Shown here one piece after another: positions 54,114 through 61,814 of a stretch of 64,000 nt of DNA. Below the pieces are notes generated by a model. It was not told the DNA's origin. It worked only from the letters and a program-made list of their open reading frames with translations, and ran no database searches. The stretch is from NCBI RefSeq assembly GCF_009806555.1, contig NZ_VUOK01000048.1:118935-182934 (forward strand), given 5' to 3'. Each line of letters opens with the position of its first letter. The first letter of the stretch is position 1. The stretch is from Methylobacterium sp. 2A (GTDB lineage Bacteria > Pseudomonadota > Alphaproteobacteria > Rhizobiales > Beijerinckiaceae). Both the position numbers and the translations under genes were made by a program.

Positions 54114-55366
54114 CGGCGCCCCCCGCGGAAGGTGTGGGCGCTCGCCCGGGCCGGCGCCGCGGCGGCCGCGCCGCCGACGCCGACCAGCGCCGGACGGCTC
54201 GGGACGTAGAGGCCGCCCCTGGGCGTGTAGGCGTGGAGACCCGTTTGGACCGCCCGGCCGGTCCGGTCGTTGAAGCGGCGGACCGAGGTCGAGACGACGT
54301 GGCTGCCGAAGCGCTCCCGCAGCCAGTCCTGGATGTCCTCCAGGCTCGAACCGTGCTGCTTGATCCACGCGAGGCCGTCGGCGAGGTCCGTGAGCTTGGC
54401 GGCGTACGCGTCCTGCTGGGCGAGGTTCTCCGGCCAGCGGTCGGTGAAGCAGTCCTCCAGGTGGACGGGGTTGACGACCTTGATGCGCTGACGCCGGGCG
54501 CTGGCCGCTCGCAAGGCGCTCGCCACCGTGCGTGCGAGGCGGATCACCATGTCGGTGAGCGGCAGGCCCGGCTGCGAGGCCTGCCCCGCGAAGCAGGAGA
54601 GCATCACCGAGGGCGGGATGCGCCCGGTGGCGCCGGCGTAGGCCACGTTGCGGTGGCGCTTGAGCAGTTGCAGGGCGACGGTCGCCACCGCCTTCACGAT
54701 GATGGGCACCTGGTCGAGGATCTCGTCGACCTCGGCGTCCGCCCGCACCTCCATGCCGTAGGCCTCGTGCAGCCGCTTGTTGAAGGCGGCCGCGAACCGG
54801 CGCTCCAGCGGCGTGCGCGCCCGGTACCATTCGGCGAAGCCGTAGGCGTTCATCGGCACGTGGAAGTGCTCCGACGCGGGCTTGTCCGGGTGGGCGTGGA
54901 AGATGTGGCTGACCCGTTCCGCGCCGTGTCCCAGCCGCACCGCCGGGGTCACGTCGACGTGCATCCGGTCGGCATAGCGCACGGTCACGCACCGGGTCTG
55001 GCGCTCGACCTTCTGGCCGGTCGGGTACCCCTCCAGCGAGCGGTACAGCAGGTCGAGCACCTCGTCCGGATCGGCATGCGGATCGAGGTCGAGCGCCGCG
55101 ACGATGTCGAGGTCGTACTCGTCGTCCGTACCACGCGTCGACGTCGTCGCGTCGATGGCCATGCTGCCCTGCGGGTAGAAGCGCAGGATGCGCCCGTTCA
55201 ACGGGGTGCCGGGGCGTTCCGCGAACTCGCGGATGGCCTCGTAGCGCCCCCCCGCCTTCGCGTGCAGGCCCGGCGGCAGCTGCACCGAGATGGCGATGTC
55301 GGCCATGACCGCATCGAGCGCGCTGGCGAAGGGGTCGATGTCGGGGGGCTGTCGGAAGTGGTTCAT
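54107..55366 (-). CDS. CD-NTase (cGAS/DncV-like nucleotidyltransferase) of CBASS
   Basis: This 419-residue enzyme has the nucleotidyltransferase core: YPQGSMAIDATTS with GS at 67-68, DDEYDLDIV giving D85 and D87, and RMHVDVTPAV with the third acidic residue D138. A helical domain follows. It ends with a Gly/Arg tail (HTFRGGRRW) of the kind used for E2-mediated conjugation. The ATG at 55366 has AAGGAG before it; an earlier ATG is in frame but lies beyond an unlikely leader. On phage infection it should make a cyclic oligonucleotide that activates CapV. It is the first gene of the minus-strand operon. Confidence 0.93.
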   Translation of the reverse strand: MNHFRQPPDIDPFASALDAVMADIAISVQLPPGLHAKAGGRYEAIREFAERPGTPLNGRILRFYPQGSMAIDATTSTRGTDDEYDLDIVAALDLDPHADPDEVLDLLYRSLEGYPTGQKVERQTRCVTVRYADRMHVDVTPAVRLGHGAERVSHIFHAHPDKPASEHFHVPMNAYGFAEWYRARTPLERRFAAAFNKRLHEAYGMEVRADAEVDEILDQVPIIVKAVATVALQLLKRHRNVAYAGATGRIPPSVMLSCFAGQASQPGLPLTDMVIRLARTVASALRAASARRQRIKVVNPVHLEDCFTDRWPENLAQQDAYAAKLTDLADGLAWIKQHGSSLEDIQDWLRERFGSHVVSTSVRRFNDRTGRAVQTGLHAYTPRGGLYVPSRPALVGVGGAAAAAPARASAHTFRGGRRW

Positions 55367-55564
55367 GAATTCGCTCCTTGGCTGGACGCTCGTCAAGGTT
55401 GAAAACCCCTGCGTCCGTGGCATCCTGCCGAGGTATGCCGGCCAAGCTCGCGTCTCAGAATTTGGCCGGCGCGGATTCTGAAAATCGCGGGCGGGGGGCA
55501 TAGGGGATGTCGGTCGGACGTTTGGCCGGGCGGCCGGCTGCGGAGGCGAGCCGGGGGCGAACGG
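55367..55564. promoter_or_regulatory. Divergent promoter region between CBASS and the sigma/ImmA-helicase operon
   Basis: This 198-bp region separates the cyclase gene (minus) from the sigma-like gene (plus). It is the only intergenic space that can hold both promoters. An inverted repeat lies inside it at 55455-55481. No clear -35/-10 of the housekeeping type was seen, which would fit use of an alternative factor. Confidence 0.5.
55455..55481. promoter_or_regulatory. Inverted repeat, candidate operator
   Basis: Perfect arms TCAGAAT (55455-55461) and ATTCTGA (55475-55481) with a 13-base GC-rich spacer lie near the middle of the divergent region. A half-site-like ATCTGAAA on the minus strand near 52588 lies upstream of the DUF2235 gene. 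Binding by the Cro/CI-like protein at 56125-56694 or use by the sigma-like protein is inferred. Confidence 0.5.
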
Positions 55565-56128
55565 GTGGGCGATGACCTCAGCCCGGAGGAATTCGGGGCG
55601 GCCTACCGCGGCCTGTCGCGCGACGACCGCAAGAAACTGGTCGTCGTCGCGAAGCGGTTATGCGGGGGCACTGCGCTCAACCCGGGCGACCTCCTGAACG
55701 AGGCGATCTGTCGGACCCTGCTCGGCACGAGGCAGTGCGGCCGGGAGCTGAACGTCGTCGCCTACCTCGTGGGCGTGATGCGCAGCCTCGTCTCGCACGA
55801 GCGGGAGAAGCAGAAGCGGTCGGTTGCGACCGACGACGCGGAGGAGGTCGACGCCCACATGCGCGCCCGGCTCGGCGAGAAGCCGAGGGCCGGTAGCGCG
55901 GAGGACGCCATCATCGACGCCCAGGAGAGGGCGAGGATCATCGCGGAGGTGTTCGAGATGTTCCGGGACCAGCCGGAGGAGCTCGCGGTGCTCGAAGCCC
56001 TCAGGGACGAGCTCGCCGGCAAGGCGCTGAGGGAGCGCACCGGGCTGGCACAGGGTGATCTCGACTACGCGAAGAAGCGCATCAGGAAGGCGCTCTCCCT
56101 CCGCTACCCGAAAGGATGGAGATCATGA
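55565..56128 (+). CDS. Sigma-70-like protein, 187 aa
   Basis: The product has a region-2-like part (LNPGDLLNEAICRTLLGTRQ then NVVAYLVGVMRSLVSHEREK) and a region-4-like C-terminus (LAVLEALRDELAGKALRERT then GLAQGDLDYAKKRIRKAL). That is the outline of small sigma or sigma-like proteins. The start is a GTG. It is divergent from the CBASS operon and first in an operon with the Cro/CI-like and ImmA-helicase genes, with an ATGA overlap to the next. A role as dedicated activator of the defence genes is inferred. Confidence 0.72.
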   Translation: MGDDLSPEEFGAAYRGLSRDDRKKLVVVAKRLCGGTALNPGDLLNEAICRTLLGTRQCGRELNVVAYLVGVMRSLVSHEREKQKRSVATDDAEEVDAHMRARLGEKPRAGSAEDAIIDAQERARIIAEVFEMFRDQPEELAVLEALRDELAGKALRERTGLAQGDLDYAKKRIRKALSLRYPKGWRS

Positions 56129-56694
56129 ACCGAGACATGACCAAGGACGAGAGGTTCCTGGATGCCCTGGATGACCTCTACATCGAGGGGATCCTGGCGG
56201 CCTCTCCCGAGGAGCTCAAGGCGGAGCTGCTCGCCATCGGAGAGGACCCGGACACACTCGTCGCCATCGCGGACGCCGCTTTCGAGCGTGCCCACGCCGC
56301 CTGCGCCGCCGACGCGTGCCCTGCCCCAACCGCTGCCGCACCGGTTGCGTCGACGGCCGAAGCCGGGATCGACCCCTTCGCCGTACGGGCCGACGGAGGA
56401 TTGCGCGGCGTGGCGCGCAGCTTCGGCTGCAACCTGAACTTCCTCGGGCGGCTCAAGGACCGGCTCATCCGCGTCGAGGATCTGAGCGCCGGGTTCCTGG
56501 CACGTCTGGCCGAGGCGCTCGGGACCGGCGCGGACGAGCTTGCCCGCTTCCTCGCGGGGCCGGCGCGGGTGCCCGTGGCCGCGCGGTTCAAGTCGGACGG
56601 CAAGCCGGAGGCCGTCGAGAAGCAATCGCTGGCCGAGGCCATCGAGAGTTCGGGGCTGAGCGACGAGCAGAAGCGGTACCTGGCATCGCTTTAG
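56125..56694 (+). CDS. Cro/CI-like regulator or anti-sigma candidate, 189 aa
   Basis: The ATG at 56125 overlaps the sigma-like stop (ATGA) and follows GGATGGAG. The N-terminal 55 residues are helical (LDALDDLYIEGILAASPEEL). The middle contains a degenerate XRE-type pattern: LRGVARSFGCNLNFLGRLKD followed by LSAGFLARLAEALGTGADEL, where XRE repressors have ...FLxrLExG...LAexLgvxxdeL. The C-terminal half ends EAIESSGLSDEQKRYLASL. Such proteins often pair with ImmA-type peptidases that cut them. The peptidase is fused to the next protein, starting 15 bp on. It could instead hold the sigma-like protein inactive. Confidence 0.6.
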   Translation: MNRDMTKDERFLDALDDLYIEGILAASPEELKAELLAIGEDPDTLVAIADAAFERAHAACAADACPAPTAAAPVASTAEAGIDPFAVRADGGLRGVARSFGCNLNFLGRLKDRLIRVEDLSAGFLARLAEALGTGADELARFLAGPARVPVAARFKSDGKPEAVEKQSLAEAIESSGLSDEQKRYLASL

Positions 56695-56709
56695 AGGGAC
56701 ATCGCCGCC

Positions 56710-59700
56710 GTGGACGCGTTCGAGGTTGTCAGGTCGAGGGCGGCAGAGGTCCACGCGGCGGCGGTCGAGGGGGGCGCCGATCCGCTTCGCCCCCTTGATC
56801 TCGTGGTCGCGGCCATCGATGCCCACGAGATCGATCTCAGCTGGCTGCGCCCCGGCGATGCCTACCTTCGCGGCGGGCGCGGCCTCTACGACCCGAGCCT
56901 CCCGGCCATTGCCTGCGAGGATCGCGGGGACCCGACGGCCAAGGCGTTGCTCGCGGGGCACGAGCTGGGGCACGCCGTCCTGCACGATCCCGACGAGGTC
57001 ATCGTCGACGGCGACATCGACCCGAGCCGCGCGGTGGAGGCCGCCGCCACGGGCGTGGAGAAGGTCGAGGGTTACGGCCGGCGCGAGCGCCGGGAGCTGC
57101 AGGCCGACCTGTTCGCCCGCGAGTTGGTCCTGCCGCGGGCCTTGGCGCGACGCCTCTTCCTGGAGGACGGGCACGGCGCCACCGACATCGTCCGCCTCAC
57201 CGGGCTTCCCCACGCCCTCGTCGCCCAGCAGTTGGCCGATTGCCTGCTGCTGCCGGAACACCGGCCGCGCGCCGAGCCCGGTGCCGTGGCCGGACCTCCG
57301 CTCGACGACAGCCAGCGGGCCGCCGCCTTCCACGAGGGTACTCCGTTCCTCCTGCAGGCGGGGCCCGGTACTGGGAAGACGCGCACGCTGGTCAGCCGCA
57401 TCGAACGGCTCCTCGACCGGGGCGCGACGGCATCCGAGATCCTCGTCCTCACCTTCTCGAACAAGGCGGCGGGCGAACTCGTCGAGCGGTTGACCGCCCG
57501 CCTGCCCGAGGCGGCCGCCGCTGCCTGGATCGGCACGTTCCACGGCTTCGGCCTCGACGTCCTGCGGCAGTTCCACGACCGCGAAGGGCTGCCCGACGAC
57601 CCGCGGCTCGTGGACAAGGCCGACGCCGTCGGCATGCTCGAAGATCTCGTTCCGCGGCTGCCGCTCCATCACTTCCGGAACCTGCACGACCCCACGCTCG
57701 AACTGAGCGACATCCTCGCCGCGGTGTCGCGGGCGAAGGACGAACTCACCCTTCCGGACGCGTACATGGCCCTCGCCGAGCGGATGGCGGAACGGGCCGG
57801 CGACGACGGGGAGGCCCGGCTGCGCGCCGAGAAGGCCATCGAGGTCGCGGCGGTCTACTGCGTCTACGACGCCGAGATGCGGCGGCTCGGTCGGCTCGAC
57901 TTCGGCGACCTCGTCATGCGGCCGACGCTCCTGCTGGAGCGGGACCGCGACGCCCTGGACATCCTGCGCGCCAAGCACCGCCACATCCTCGTCGACGAGT
58001 ACCAGGACGTGAACCGGGCGAGCGTCAGGCTTCTCAAGGCGCTGGCGGGCGGAGGCGAGCGGCTCTGGGTCGTCGGCGACTCCCGCCAATCCATCTACCG
58101 GTTCCGGGGCGCCGCCTCGGCAAACATGACGGGCTTCGAGGCCGATTTCCCCGGGCGCCGGATCGGGCGCTTGACGGTGAACTACCGCTCGTCGGCAGAG
58201 ATCGTGGCGACGTTCTCGGCCTTCGCGACCGACATGGCGGCCTCGCGCGGCGTCCTTCCGCTCGACCTCACCGCCCACGCGGGTGCCTCGCACGCGCACC
58301 CCGAGACGCGCACGGTCGAACGCCCGGAGGACGAGGCCGCCGCGGTCGCCGCCCGCATCCTCGAACTTCGGCAGGTCCACGGCGTGGACTTCCGGGATCA
58401 GGCCGTCCTGTGCCGAGGCAACGCCCGCCTGGCCGCGGTCGCGGCGGCGCTCGAACGGCGCGACGTTCCCGTGCTGTTTCTCGGCACCCTGTTCGAGCGG
58501 GACGAGATCCGCGACCTGCTCGCCGTCCTGGCGTTGCTGGTCGATCCCAAGGCCGGCACCCTGGCCCGGGTCGCGCGCATGCCACGGTACGCGATGCCGC
58601 TCGAAGATGTCGGCCGCCTCCAGCGCGTCCTCGCGCGGTGCGAGGAGCCGATGGCATGGGCGACGGAATCAGCGGTCCCGCTCGGCGCCGAGGCGGCGAC
58701 GGCGCTGGCGAACCTCCGCGCCGACCTTGAGGGCCTAGGCGCGGCCAGCCACCCCTGGGAGGCGCTGTGCCGCCTGCTGTTCGACCACCGGTACCTGCTG
58801 CCCGATCCCCGCCCGCCGCTCCGAACCCGGGACCGGATGCGAATGGTGGCCCTCTGGCAGTTCCTCGCGTTCTGCCGCGAGCTGCCGCCGGGCCACGGGC
58901 TCCCGATCCAACGCCTGCTGGACCGCACGAGGCGGTTGGTCCTCCTGTCCGAGGAGCGGGATCTCCGCCAGATGCCCGCGGCCGCGGCCGCGATGGACGG
59001 GGTCAGCCTGATGACCGTCCACGCCAGCAAGGGCCTGGAGTTCGAGGCCGTGCATATCCCCGGCATGGTCGGCCAGGGATTTCCGAGCGGCGGCCGGACC
59101 CCGCGCTGCCCGCCCCCGGACGGGCTCGTCGCCGGCGCCGAGGGTCTGTCGGGCTTGGACGCGGTCCGGCGCGGTCATGCCGAGGAGGAGGAATGCCTCT
59201 TCTTCGTCGCGGCGTCCCGGGCACGGCGTCACCTCACCCTCCTCGCAGCGCGCCGCAAGGCGAACGGAAGCGGGCGCCCGCTCTCGCCCTTCCTCGACAA
59301 GGTCGCCGAGGTCGTGCGGGACGTGCCCGATCCGCCGCTGCACCTGCGCGAGGCGCCCGAGCCCGACCGTCACCGGATCGGCGTCGCGTGGGAGGGGCCG
59401 CCCTCCTTCACCGCCGAGCAGATCTCACTCTACGACCGGTGTCCCCGCCGCTTCTTTTACACGCACGTGCTGGGCGCGGCCGGCGGTCGCCGCTCGACCC
59501 CCTTCGTCAGGATGCACGACGTGGTGCACGAGGTACTGCGCTGGCTCAGGGAGGACGCGCGGAATTGGGGCCTCCCGCTTGAGGCGGTGCGGGCGCGCTT
59601 CGACGTGGTCTGGTCCGAGAAGGGACCGACCGAGGGATATTCCGAGGAGCTCCGACGGATGGGGTTCGAACTGGTGGAGGCGCTCATGCGAACCCGGGAA

Positions 59701-60132
59701 GGACATGTCCCCGGGCTGCGCGAGCCCGTCGCCATCGATCTCGGCGGCCTCGGCCTCGTCGTGTTGCCCGACGAGGTGCGCGGCGATGGGGCGGCCACGG
59801 TCTACCGAAGGGTGCGGACCGGCCGGCGGAGGAAGGAAGAGGAGGACGACCTCGTCTACGCCGCATATCTCATGGCGGCCGGCCTGCGCCACGGCCCGGG
59901 TGCGCGGGTCGAGGCCATCCACCTGAGCGGGGACGGCGTGATGGACATCCCGTTGACCCCGAGGAAGCGAACGAACCGCGAGCGCAAGCTGCGACTGATC
60001 GCGGAGGGCATCCTCGCGGGCGACTTCCCCCCGGAACCCGACGAGAGGACCTGCCCGCGGTGCCCGCACTACGTGACCTGCGGGCCCGTACCGGCGGGCA
60101 TCCTCGCGGCTCACCGTCCCGATGGGGCGTAG
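56710..60132 (+). CDS. ImmA-type metallopeptidase fused to UvrD-like SF1 helicase and Fe-S RecB-nuclease-like domain
   Basis: This 1140-residue fusion starts at a GTG after GAGGGA. Residues 30-185 are an ImmA/IrrE peptidase with HELGH (84-88) and the third ligand in RELQADLFARELVLP (about 128-142). Next is a UvrD/PcrA helicase: AGPGTGKT (217-224), LTFSNKAAGEL, ILVDEYQDVN, VVGDSRQSIYRFRG, VNYRSS and MTVHASKGLEFEAV. The C-terminal part has the RecB-family layout with YDRCPRRFFYTHVLG and a final CPRCPHYVTCG that gives four Cys for an Fe-S cluster. The usual nuclease (D/E)xK reads TVYRRVRTG, so cutting may be lost. ImmA peptidases cut XRE repressors; CapP, a relative, senses ssDNA in CBASS. That makes an ssDNA-gated switch for the neighbouring CBASS plausible. 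Confidence 0.9.
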   Translation: MDAFEVVRSRAAEVHAAAVEGGADPLRPLDLVVAAIDAHEIDLSWLRPGDAYLRGGRGLYDPSLPAIACEDRGDPTAKALLAGHELGHAVLHDPDEVIVDGDIDPSRAVEAAATGVEKVEGYGRRERRELQADLFARELVLPRALARRLFLEDGHGATDIVRLTGLPHALVAQQLADCLLLPEHRPRAEPGAVAGPPLDDSQRAAAFHEGTPFLLQAGPGTGKTRTLVSRIERLLDRGATASEILVLTFSNKAAGELVERLTARLPEAAAAAWIGTFHGFGLDVLRQFHDREGLPDDPRLVDKADAVGMLEDLVPRLPLHHFRNLHDPTLELSDILAAVSRAKDELTLPDAYMALAERMAERAGDDGEARLRAEKAIEVAAVYCVYDAEMRRLGRLDFGDLVMRPTLLLERDRDALDILRAKHRHILVDEYQDVNRASVRLLKALAGGGERLWVVGDSRQSIYRFRGAASANMTGFEADFPGRRIGRLTVNYRSSAEIVATFSAFATDMAASRGVLPLDLTAHAGASHAHPETRTVERPEDEAAAVAARILELRQVHGVDFRDQAVLCRGNARLAAVAAALERRDVPVLFLGTLFERDEIRDLLAVLALLVDPKAGTLARVARMPRYAMPLEDVGRLQRVLARCEEPMAWATESAVPLGAEAATALANLRADLEGLGAASHPWEALCRLLFDHRYLLPDPRPPLRTRDRMRMVALWQFLAFCRELPPGHGLPIQRLLDRTRRLVLLSEERDLRQMPAAAAAMDGVSLMTVHASKGLEFEAVHIPGMVGQGFPSGGRTPRCPPPDGLVAGAEGLSGLDAVRRGHAEEEECLFFVAASRARRHLTLLAARRKANGSGRPLSPFLDKVAEVVRDVPDPPLHLREAPEPDRHRIGVAWEGPPSFTAEQISLYDRCPRRFFYTHVLGAAGGRRSTPFVRMHDVVHEVLRWLREDARNWGLPLEAVRARFDVVWSEKGPTEGYSEELRRMGFELVEALMRTREGHVPGLREPVAIDLGGLGLVVLPDEVRGDGAATVYRRVRTGRRRKEEEDDLVYAAYLMAAGLRHGPGARVEAIHLSGDGVMDIPLTPRKRTNRERKLRLIAEGILAGDFPPEPDERTCPRCPHYVTCGPVPAGILAAHRPDGA

Positions 60133-60386
60133 CCGACGGCTGGACCAGGTCGTGACTACGCTGCGGACGATACCGTAGCCGACTGCGTCGGGCCCGGCTC
60201 AGGTGCCTGAGATGAAAATCGTGAGCCGTGGCGGTTATTTGACCGGTAAAGTGCCGACCGCACGCCACGACGTACCCGATCAGCCGTCATCTAAGCTGCG
60301 ACACGGCGGCACCATTCGCCCGACCTTGAGGTGCCGGGCTCCGGTCCGGCTGCCGGCTCCGGGCCCGCGGGTCAGCCGCGCTTCGC
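60133..60386. other. Intergenic region with repeat copy A
   Basis: The region follows the helicase stop. A small palindrome CTCAGG-TG-CCTGAG (60198-60211) may help end transcription. Repeat copy A occupies 60230-60327. No gene was seen. Confidence 0.45.
60230..60327. repeat. Imperfect direct repeat, copy A (about 98 bp)
   Basis: It aligns without gaps to 63080-63177 at a constant offset of 2850 bases. The best blocks are the first 39 bases, sharing 29 (ATTT, GCGACCG/CCGACCG and ACGCCAC), and ACCATTCGCCCGAC against ACCATTGGCCCGAC. The middle is weaker. The pair flanks the two-gene module at 60387-62814. Confidence 0.6.
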
Positions 60387-61814
60387 CTAGTGCGCCGCCG
60401 GCACCCGGGCATGAGCCGTCGCCAGCCAGCTGCGCAGCGCGTCCGGGTCGACCCACCCCGCCTCCATGGCCGCAGCGGCCAGCATGACGAAGACCACGAC
60501 CCAAACCACCGCCGTCGTTCGACCTTCGGCGCGCCGATAGGCAGCCATAGCCCCGGCGAGCGGGCCGTCGGCCAGTGCGTCATAATCGGCGTCGTCGAGA
60601 AAGCCGTAGAGCTTCGTGCGCCACGCCGACCTGGACGCCTCGACGACGCCGAGGAACCGGCGGTTCGTCGAGACCGACACGGCGTAGGAGATGCCGACAT
60701 ACGCCGCCACGACGGCGTACAGCCCGGCGAAGCCGGCTCCCCCGGCACCTCCGCCTTTCGCGGCGTCGATGGCGAGCCGGACCACGAGCGCGCCGATCGC
60801 CACGGCCACGTCCCTCCACACGGCCGCGGACAGGTCGCGGGACTGCTGGAGGAGCTTCTGTACCTCGTCCGACAGCGTCTTGCGCAGATCGGACAAGGCC
60901 TTCAACGTGTCCTTGCTGCCGGCGCGTAGGTGCGCCTTGTACAGAAGCCGGGCCGAGTCCAGGGCCGGCCCGACCCGCTTCGGCAGCCCCGCCCGGAAGC
61001 TCTCCCCCGCGGTCCACTCCCGCGACAGCTCGGCAGACAGGAAGGTATGCCGCACCTCGACGTCGGTGCCCTCCAGGTAAACCCAGGCCGCGGCGGCCTG
61101 CTGCGCATCGAACCCATCCGCGCCGAGACCACCGTCCCCCAGCGTGAGCTTGCGCGGCGGCTGGCCGGCGAGCATCGCCATGGGCGTGGCGCCGTCGCGG
61201 TAGAGCTCGTTCGGCAGCGACAGGGCGATCATCGTTCCGGCTGCCTCCCGCCACGCCGGGGCGGCGGGACCCTCGACCCTTGCGGCTCCGGCCACGTAGG
61301 GCTCGATCCGGGGAGGCGCCATCTGGTCGGGGGATTGGCTGCGGACGACCCGCCTAGGTCCGGCCTCCGGGCGGGGTTCCGGCACCGGGGCGACCGCCGG
61401 GGCGTCGACCCAAGGCTCGACGACGTGCCCGCGCGTGCGGAAGCCGTCGGCGGCCCTGATGAACGCTAGGCGCACTGCCGAAACGCGGCAGGCGCGGTCG
61501 GCATCGAGCAACAGGGATCGCCAACCCTCGGGCGTGAAAAGGTGCTCGGCTCCGTCGCGGCGCGCATAGGTCAGCGTCACGCGCACCCTGTCGCCGTCGG
61601 GTGCATCCCGCGGCGCCACGTGGTCGTCCGAGCCGTCGAGGCAGTCGAGCGTCAGCCACGGCGCGCCGGCATCGGCGACGGCCTGCCAAGCCGTCAGTGC
61701 CTCCCGCGACAGCATCCCGGCGACCGTCATCCGGCCGGCGTCCTCGTTGACGACGAAGCCCGGTGCAGACCGGCTCGCCTCAACGGCCGCGTGAACGGTT
61801 CTCAGTGTCGACAT
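60387..61814 (-). CDS. Hypothetical membrane protein with three C-terminal helices, 475 aa
   Basis: The first 280 residues are soluble (EHLFTPEGWRSLLLDADRAC, TDVEVRHTFLSAELSREW). Then come a helical stretch (KDTLKALSDLRKTLSDEVQK) and three hydrophobic segments near 345-365, 370-390 and 440-460 (VAVAIGALVVRLAI, FAGLYAVVAAYVGISYAVSV, TTAVVWVVVFVMLAAAAM). I recognise no named family. It overlaps the preceding gene by 35 bases, so the two proteins are coupled. A two-part membrane-effector system is inferred from this layout alone. Confidence 0.75.
   Translation of the reverse strand: MSTLRTVHAAVEASRSAPGFVVNEDAGRMTVAGMLSREALTAWQAVADAGAPWLTLDCLDGSDDHVAPRDAPDGDRVRVTLTYARRDGAEHLFTPEGWRSLLLDADRACRVSAVRLAFIRAADGFRTRGHVVEPWVDAPAVAPVPEPRPEAGPRRVVRSQSPDQMAPPRIEPYVAGAARVEGPAAPAWREAAGTMIALSLPNELYRDGATPMAMLAGQPPRKLTLGDGGLGADGFDAQQAAAAWVYLEGTDVEVRHTFLSAELSREWTAGESFRAGLPKRVGPALDSARLLYKAHLRAGSKDTLKALSDLRKTLSDEVQKLLQQSRDLSAAVWRDVAVAIGALVVRLAIDAAKGGGAGGAGFAGLYAVVAAYVGISYAVSVSTNRRFLGVVEASRSAWRTKLYGFLDDADYDALADGPLAGAMAAYRRAEGRTTAVVWVVVFVMLAAAAMEAGWVDPDALRSWLATAHARVPAAH

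Noticed and set aside
53640..55445. 601-codon frame combining the E2-like protein with an upstream extension
   Set aside because: Only the last 157 codons are coding; the rest is the CD-NTase gene read in a wrong frame.
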